Shown: positions 45,201-54,200 of the stretch, in pieces
Layout: each line of letters begins with the position of its first letter
Position numbering within the stretch: the first letter of the stretch is position 1
Assembly: GCA_020796225.1 (NCBI GenBank)
Contig: CM036755.1
Span: 61,434,152 to 61,498,151 of the forward strand
Source: Arion vulgaris
Lineage: Eukaryota > Mollusca > Gastropoda > Stylommatophora > Arionidae
Direction: 5' to 3'
Length of the DNA: 64,000 nt
The notes under the pieces: generated by a model
Told to the model about the DNA's origin: nothing
The model's database searches: none
The model's input: the letters and a program-made list of their open reading frames with translations, nothing else
Made by a program: the position numbers and the translations under genes

Positions 45201-48200
45201 TGATCCCAATTCATTCAAAGAATACAGAGCAGCACAATCACGCAGGACGGACACACATTCGTGTTATGTTATGCGATCAGCGTCATGGCACATTGGGCAT
45301 TCCCATTCATGCTCTGTCCTCCGCTGCAGCTCCCATCCCAAAGTCCATTTGCTCACCATGCCCATGAGAAGTTGATTACTATATCTTCTCTCTCTACCAC
45401 AAAGACGACACTGTCTGGCTTGTCCAAACTTAACGCTCGTTACCCTGCACTCCAGTGTGTACAGCCAAGTCATTTTCTTGAGATGGGATCTCCAAATGCT
45501 GTCCACCAATTCCACACACAGACTTCAGATTCAATCCTTTGAAGCATATTCATCGAGTCTGATATGACAATCGTATGGGTTACCTGTTGCTCAGTCAACC
45601 ACGACAGAGCTCTGGAGGCAGCTGTGATCTCCATAGTCATGCTCGATATCGTTGTCTCGAAAGCTCTGCAGTCCTCATGAAGTGTGCTACCAATTCCACA
45701 TTCATGCAGTACATCATGTATTCACATGACATCCACACACTCATAAGCACATCCACACATTCTACAGTTTTGCAGCACATCCACACATACATTCATTGCA
45801 TCCACATATTCCACATTCATGCAGTACACCAGCACATCCACAACATCAAATCCACATAAATAGATAGACATACTTTTTTCATTGGCGATAATCAGTGAAT
45901 ATAGAATTTATATATTTTTTTTATTTGGGGAGACGGTTAATTTAGGATTGTAAAAACATTATTGTTGGAAAGTATAGACAGTAAGTTTAGGATTGTATAA
46001 AAATTATTGTTGGAAAGTAGCGACAGGTAATTTAGGATTGTATAAACATTATTGTTGGAAAGTAGCGACAGGTAATTTAGGATTGTATAAACATTGTTGA
46101 AAAGTAGAAACTGAAATGTAAAGATTATATAAACATTAGGAAAGATAGTGAGAATGAAATGTGATAAACATCATTGCTGGAAAGTCATGACGATGCTCGG
46201 ATATCTCCCATGGAATAGGACTGACTGGCACTGTGGATTGTCACAAGACAGGCTGAATCTTATACCCCCCAGCTTTAAAGGCTATTGATGATGTCTTCAT
46301 ATCAGTGACCGGAGATTAAGCAGGAATAAGGCAACAAGCAATACCAGCCAAACCAAAAATTTGCTGTGGAATAATGAGAGCGTAAGGATGAGAAAGATTT
46401 AACTGCAAAAGGTTATTAAAAAACAGAAGATAGATGTCTAAAGCCGTCATTGTTCTGGGTTTTTACCCCATATGGTTCGGCCCCTCTCCGCAGAAATGGA
46501 GCGCCATCTGCCGAGATTATTGCACGAACTCCGTAGCTCCTGCAACAATTCTAGGGTCTCTGAAAAAATACACCCGTGAACAGAACGTCGCAGTCCAGAT
46601 TCAAACTTTGGAATGCAGGCGCTGGATTAACCACTTACCCACAGAGACCCCCAAAAGATAGTTGTATGTGTAGGAAACAATTTGACAGATAACTGTAGAC
46701 AAAACAGATCTGATCACAAGTGTGAATTATCACTATGGTAAAGAATAATAACCCACACTACAGAAATACACTGAACCTAGAGGATTCATATTTCCTGAAA
46801 CAGTCCAGAAAAATGATGTGGAGAAAAACAAATGGAGGACACAACCTAGAGCACGAAAACATAAATACATTAAACAGAAAAAGGCAGCCCACATTCTTCA
46901 GACTTAGAAACCGGACACTGCTGTCTCAGCGCACACCTCCATATATTGGGTCTAAGGGACTCGACTACCTGCACCTGTGGAGTACCAAAGCAGTCTCGAA
47001 AGCACATCTTGCAAGACTAAGCAGCGTGAGAATGGAAATCTGGCCAAAAGAAACAACCCTTCATAACAAATTATGGGGACTGCTAGAGTAGTTGATAGTA
47101 GCTCGGCCTGCTAGCTGTGAGACGCTCATAGCTCGGGTTCGAACCTACTGTCCGGCATTTGTTCGAGTCCCCTGGTCTTACTCAGGACGATAACGTGAGT
47201 ACCTCTGAAGTCGGAGAAAATCTGCCTGTATGGCGAGGAATACTAATTACGAGTACATTGAGCACACGGCTGCCAGTGTAAAGTAATTTACAATGTCACG
47301 CTGCTGCCATTGTAAGAAATTGGAAAAACAGATTTTCACGCAAAAATCAGTTTCAGAGATGGAACTTCGTCTGAGTTGAAGCGGACGAAGGAAAAAAAAA
47401 AAAAAATAACAAATTATGGGGGACCAGTGAAGACCTCATGTGCATCGCCCTGTTTATAACATATACCAGAGTAGTCGCATAGTAGAAGTTGATCGCAGAA
47501 GAGGATTCATAGTATCTCATAATCAAATCGCACAATACGAGTACTGCTGTCGTTCTACTACCCAAACAATAAAAAGGCTGAATTTTATAGAAAAATTCCC
47601 CTCTCAGAATCAAAACAAAATTATTGTAGAAGACTCCAACAGCCTCTCAGTCAGAGTGTTATTAACCATAGATTCAGGAGGTGACAAAACAAGATGAAAT
47701 GATAGATAAACAATGATTTTTATATCACTTGAATAAATTTGAAATCCAGCATTTTATGTGTAAAACTGAGCAGCTGATTAAATCAGCGTACCACATGAAC
47801 CATTAGATGCATACGCTTTGACATCTAATGGAGGAGACTGAACACATGTTGGTATGTCAGGATTGCTTTGACATGGATTCAATAACCATTTGTAGTATTT
47901 TCTAAAATTGTCAACATTTTCTGTTGAAGGTATGGGATCTCAGAAAAAATGCCATTCTTCACAAAATGCGGGGACATTCAGACACAGTTACAGGACTTGA
48001 ATTAAGCCCAGAAGGTTCCTATCTTTTATCCAATTCCATGGATAACACTTGTAAGTATTTTATCCACGGCGAAATTTATATTTCGCTTTTCAGAATAGTA
48101 TAATATTGATTGGTATCTGTAGCTTAACTCTTTCCACGCTTTAACACCTGCAGCAGGGAAGTCCGATTGACGCTTTGAACACGCTACATGGCCATGAAGT

Positions 48201-51200
48201 TGCTCCTTATAAAAAGTCTTTCTAGTTTTACTTCTACTATTTTACTTATACTACTTTTTAACCTTGTTATTCTATTGAGTTGTCCAGTTTTCTTCAATTT
48301 AGTATATAATAATATATATATGTTTATTTATTGATTAGTAGTTGGATCGTAATTTAAAAATTAAAATTTTTTACTTCCTTGAATTAACTGCTTAAAAATT
48401 GAGGAAATAAATGGGCGTGGAAAGAGTTAAGCGGTAGTGAGCTCGATTCACAACCCAAGCATGCCTGGTTCAAAACTCTGCTGCAGGCAGTTTGGAAGCA
48501 AATTTGTTTCCGTGGGATTTTTGCGTAAGGTAAAAATAGACCACACCGTTCAGAAAGCAATGGCAAACTACTGAACGTGTAAGTGGTGCCTAGAAAATCA
48601 ACGAATTGTTTACTGTGGTTGATGGCTACGTCCTGTAAAGGATATGCCACAATTTTCATAATATTGATGCTAGGATTTGTGATGTGAACGATTGTTATAT
48701 CAATCATCATAGCACTTTGATGAATAACCTTGTGTGCTTTGATCTCTATCTTATACATGACGATCTCAGAGGCACTGTCCAAATTCTATATTGCCTGCAA
48801 GAATCCCAATGTAATTTTTTAAGACAAACATTTTCCACAAATTTTATTTGTATATTTTTTTTTTACTTTTACTCGGGCAGCAGCTTGCAACATACCCTTA
48901 TAGATCGTCAAACTGCCAATGCTTCTTGTTCAACTCAAACACAGGACCTACATTTTATCATCAACCTCAGATAGAACTAGAAAAGTAATCTACATTGAGA
49001 TCAGGGATCTCTGGAAAAATATCACAATCGTCAACAAGTACCGTTGGAAGCAGAGACTAACACCCCACCTCCATGAGATATTAGAACTAGTCATGCCTTT
49101 ATTCACAGAAAACAAAAGCATAAGTGTACACTGATGTGCTATCTAGGACAATGAGTTCTTCATTGTTCTCAAGCTGAAGGATTGACTTCATTGTGCTGGG
49201 GTTTTACCCTATATGGCTCATCAGAGTTGGCGCATTACCTGCAGAGAGTATTGCACGAGCTCTGTAGTTCCGACTTTTTTCTGACATGTCATGAGAATAG
49301 AACGTTTAAACACATTGGTTACTGAACTGACGCTCACAACACTCCGGCAAACCCATAGATGTTCAAGTCTCCCCCAGCAGATGTTGAAGGATTATGCATA
49401 CTGATGGTTCCTGTGGCTCGCTGGTTAAATACACTCCTCTCTCTGCTCCTCAGGCATCCAGCTTTACTTGTACAACATGTAATTCCAAACTTCTTAAATC
49501 GATGGATTGATTTAATGTCAATTCTAGTATCCTCATCAATAGTAGGCTGAAGAACATCCCCTTATCCATCTTAAACTTCCCAACAATCGATGCTAGCTGT
49601 CCGCTCTCTGTTTGCCGCAAACACCTGCATGCCCAGGACAGTACACCCACATTAGTCTCTGGAGGTTGGAGACCTCTATAGGACCTGTCATTCTGGATCT
49701 TCCGAAGCATAGACTGAGAGTCAGAAACAATAATGGTCCCAGTAAATGGTGTCACAGAGAGCCAATGGAGGGCAGCATTACGGCTTCAACCTCCATCCTC
49801 ATACTGCAAGAAATAATCCTTTATGCTCCATTTCACTCTGCAACAATCCTACCTTGCATACTAGCCAAGAAACCCTAAACCTGACTTCTCACCACAATGC
49901 ACAGACCCATCAGTATAAACAACATCACCATCATCACTTGCATTACCTTCATAACATGTTTAGTTATCATTTGTAACATGATTATCTTATCGTAACCACT
50001 TTTGCCATGAAGCGTCGTGGGGAGAGTTAGTTTTCTATCTTGTGCCAGGTGTGTTGCGCTTGACGTTGTCAGTCCATGCTTTGCAGGGACTCTGAGATGT
50101 TATCTACCCATGGTGTTCGTGCTCTGCGCAATGAGCGTCAATTATTGTAGGCACGTGATGGTAGTAAATATGGTTCCATTTCCATTAGATGGCCGAACCA
50201 GTTGATTCTTTGCTTCTCGATGTACTGTATAGTACCAACGATGCTTCTGATATTCTCGTTTCTCACTCTATCTCTCCTTGTAACGTTACGCTTTTCGTAG
50301 ACATCTCATTTCACATGTTGTAATCTTTCTTTCGTGTGTCTTAGTTAGGGGCCATGTTTGGCACTGATAGCAGAAAGTTGGAATAAATATGCAGTTTATC
50401 AGTTGTCGTTTGACTGCCATGTTAATGCTTGGATGTTTTAATAGTGGTAACATGATTATTGTCTCTACAAATTTCAGTACGTATTTGGGATGTGCGACCT
50501 TTCGCTCCACAAGAGAGATGTGTTAAAATTATGTCTGGACATCAGCACACATTTGAGAAGGTTAGTATGATGTAGTTTTACAGTGTTATCTATATCCAGA
50601 GTCTCTGTAGCGTAGAGGTTAGGTGCTCGCCTGTTGTACCAAAGGTAACCAGTACGCTCCCTCGTGGAGCTATCTGGACATTTTTCCAGAGATCCCTGAT
50701 CTCAATTTAGGTGCGATCGAGTTCCTAGTCCTATCAGAGACTGTCGATAAAACGTATGTCCCATGTTCAATTTAAGCATGTAAAAGAACCCGTGGCAGTT
50801 CAAAATCAAGAAGAGCAGGCTGGAAAGACACTGCCCGTGCATAATTTATTAGAAAAAGATTTTAAATAAAATTTCTACAAAATATCACATCAGGGAATGT
50901 CGCCGATGCTCGGCAGCTAAGATCTTCCTGTGTAAGAAAGAGATCGGAGCACACATGGTTACTCACCAAAGTGCAATAATGATGGTCCTATCAATCAATC
51001 TATATACAATACTGAATGCTTAAAGGATTGAGTCTGGAAGTCTGTGCATGGAATGAGTGGACAACATTCGGCAGTCACATCTCAAGACTCCGACTTGTTA
51101 CATACCTGGGCATGTCGAGTGAGGAAAAGGAACATGCTGACTTTTTTGATAAATAAAACATACTCAAACTGACAGAAATATGGACATGGCTGATATCATT

Positions 51201-54200
51201 AATGCAGTAGGCACTCATTTATGTGATATGGACGAGTCTTAGACACTGAAACAGTTGTGGGAATCTGGACATGCCATCTTCATGGTAGAGAGAGAAGATA
51301 TAATAAATCAACCTTTAATAGGTAAGGTTAGCAGGTGGGCTTTGGGATGGTTGATCCAGCAGAGGATGGAGCTTGCACAGGGATGTGCCATAACATTGAT
51401 CGCATAACTTAACATATCCAATACTAATATATCATAATCTTTGGCAATAAGCAGTCAAGAATACATGTAGATATATATTTATGTAGAGAGAGAGAGAGAA
51501 GTTGAATATTCACTGGTAGTCACTTGTGGTAGAAATTCCGAGGGTACAAGGTGTGGATCCGGAACTTTTGGTATGCTCACGACAAATGGTTTGGACTATA
51601 GGTTCCGTGACCACAGATCAATACTGGACAATCTAAACTTCACGTACCTCTAAGTCGGAGAAAGTGCACCTGTATGGCGGGGTACACTGATAAAAAGGAA
51701 AGTAGGCCTTATGCAAAAATCTGCCAGATACGCCATACCAGGCGATCTGGCTATGCCTGAATTCCTAGCGGCTGGACGGAAGAAGATATAGATTTGGAGA
51801 CCAAAGTGATGTGGTAATTATAGAAGAATGTTTAAAATACCATGGACTGCTAAAAGGATTAATACAGATGTCCTGAGAAAGGTTAGTATTAAAAAAATAA
51901 CCTTCCAGCAAACATTTGAAGGAAGCAGTCATAGTTGTCTTTTTTTTTGTCATGTAATGCGAAGATTAGAGAGAGAATACATTTTGACAAACTTACTGGG
52001 AAGAGAGAGTAGATACTGACATGACAGCATGGCATGGGAGAGCATGACCAACAGAGTTGATGGCCAATGTTGGCAACAGAGGGTTGTGGAGACTCATGGT
52101 TGTCAACGCCAGCAGATACAACACATGATAACTTTCAAACATAATATGAAGATGAAATGGGGTGTTAAAATACACTGTGATAACAGAAAAAATTACTGGG
52201 AGGAAAGATTGATGATAACAGAGTAAGAGAGAGAGAGAGAGAAGATACTGAGCAGTCTAATATTGTGGTATGGACATCCTACAAGATCTGAAGATCGAGG
52301 AACATTGACTAGTAAACAACATTATTTCCTGGAAACTGAAATATTTTGGTCACATTAAATGTCACTCGTGTGGAGTAAACATTAATAGAAAGCACTTCCT
52401 GAAAGGTAAGGCAGGGGAATACCAAGAAGATGGTGGCAACAAGACATTAAAAAACCAGGAACATGATGTTGGAGGCAGGAGAACTTGCCAGAGCTGAACG
52501 TTTTTCACAAGGATTTTTCTGTTGTTGGCATAAATGAAAATCCTAACCTGAACAGCTTCGCGGCGACTGCACTAGCCATGCGGCCTATACTTCCTCAGGC
52601 TCTCTTCCTACACCGTTCTAAAAAGCGGTACTACAGGCAGTAACTACAGCTTTTTGGTGATGAGAGTAACATTCTGAAAGGACATACTTGATGTGATTGC
52701 TCTTTGTTTTGCTTTTTCTTCTAATAATGGTTCTAGCTGCTACATGAAATATTGACACTAATTTTAAAAAAAATTATAATAAAATTTTCCCTGTTACTAA
52801 ATATGACAGCTGCTGGTTACATTGCTTGATGTCTTCTCTAGAACTTGTTGAGGTGTGCATGGTCACCAGATGGTAGTCGTGTGGCAGCAGGTTCAGGTGA
52901 CAGGTTTGTTTACGTGTGGGACACAACCTCCAGAAGAGTAGTTTATAAACTTCCTGGTCATGCAGGTTCCGTTAATGAGGTGGACTTTCATCCGCTTCAA
53001 CCAATCGGTAAGTCTAATCATCAATATCAATCCCCGTCGTGCCCAGGCAAAATTCATAAGATAAAGATTAAAATTCCTACAAAATATTTTCACCATCTTC
53101 AAAATGACATCGGGGATCCTCACAGATGTTACAGAGTTTGTGTACTGCAGCTGAGATCTTTCTGTGTAAGAAAGAGATAGGAGCACACATGGTTTCTCAC
53201 TGAAGTGCAATCATGATGGTCCTATCATCAACCATTGTCATGTCCAGAGATGCATAAGGGAAAAAAGGTACCTTTTTATACAACATGGGGGTAATACAGT
53301 GTTAGGCCTGTATTTTTCATTGATCGTCGGCACATGATGAACATTACAGCAGTTACCTTTACTTCCCAGTGCTTTTCCTGACACTCATTTGAAGCTGGGT
53401 TGACCAGAAAGCCGTTACGGCTGGAACAAATTCAACACCCACTGTGGAATTGAATCCGGACAACTAGCCTAAAAAGCGAGTTCACTAGCAACTGCGGCTA
53501 TCCGACACATGGCAGGACAAAATATGTCCGCTCAGTTCAATCTTGTGGCTTTCTCTCTACCTCAAGCCTAGTATTGAGCATGACTTTGAGCACTGCTTCA
53601 ATAGTTTTCCTCCATGTGCCCTTAGACCTCTCGTTTCTTCCCTGTACTAGCATTGATCATCTACACAATTGGAAGTAGTTCTGTATGCTTCACTTTGCTC
53701 TGCAAAAACCATACCAACCGACTCAATTTAGCGAATCACAAACTTACAATGCATTTGGAGAGCAAATCAAGACACTAACATTGACCAGTATGTTTATTCG
53801 TTAATGGTAATTACAAGACTTGTATCAAATGAGTAATTTCCCACATAAAACATCACCATGTTAGCTGGTTTATGTGATCATGGATTGCGATAAATGTCTG
53901 TCATGAGTGCTGACCCAAGTTCAAATTTTTACATGCCATGAATTTCCTCAGTCTAGTCTTTCGTTGGACAGATCTGTAAGCGTTCGTTTATCGATTCTGA
54001 TACAAGAGTGTTGTGGGCTCAATCCTGCATATGGGAAAAGGAATTCACCCTCCCGCATACCCTAAAGTCTGAAAAGGCTTTGGGAAAAATTAGTCTTTTG
54101 TTAATTATCACCATGTGTTCATATGCCAAAAGAACAATCATGATTGTCTCTTTGTGGTGTAAATGTGCTTTTTCTGTTCATTTACAACTTTCATCTGCAA

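Noticed and set aside
52200..52245. GA-rich tract as a regulatory element
   Set aside because: Short (GA)n microsatellite, common throughout the window.
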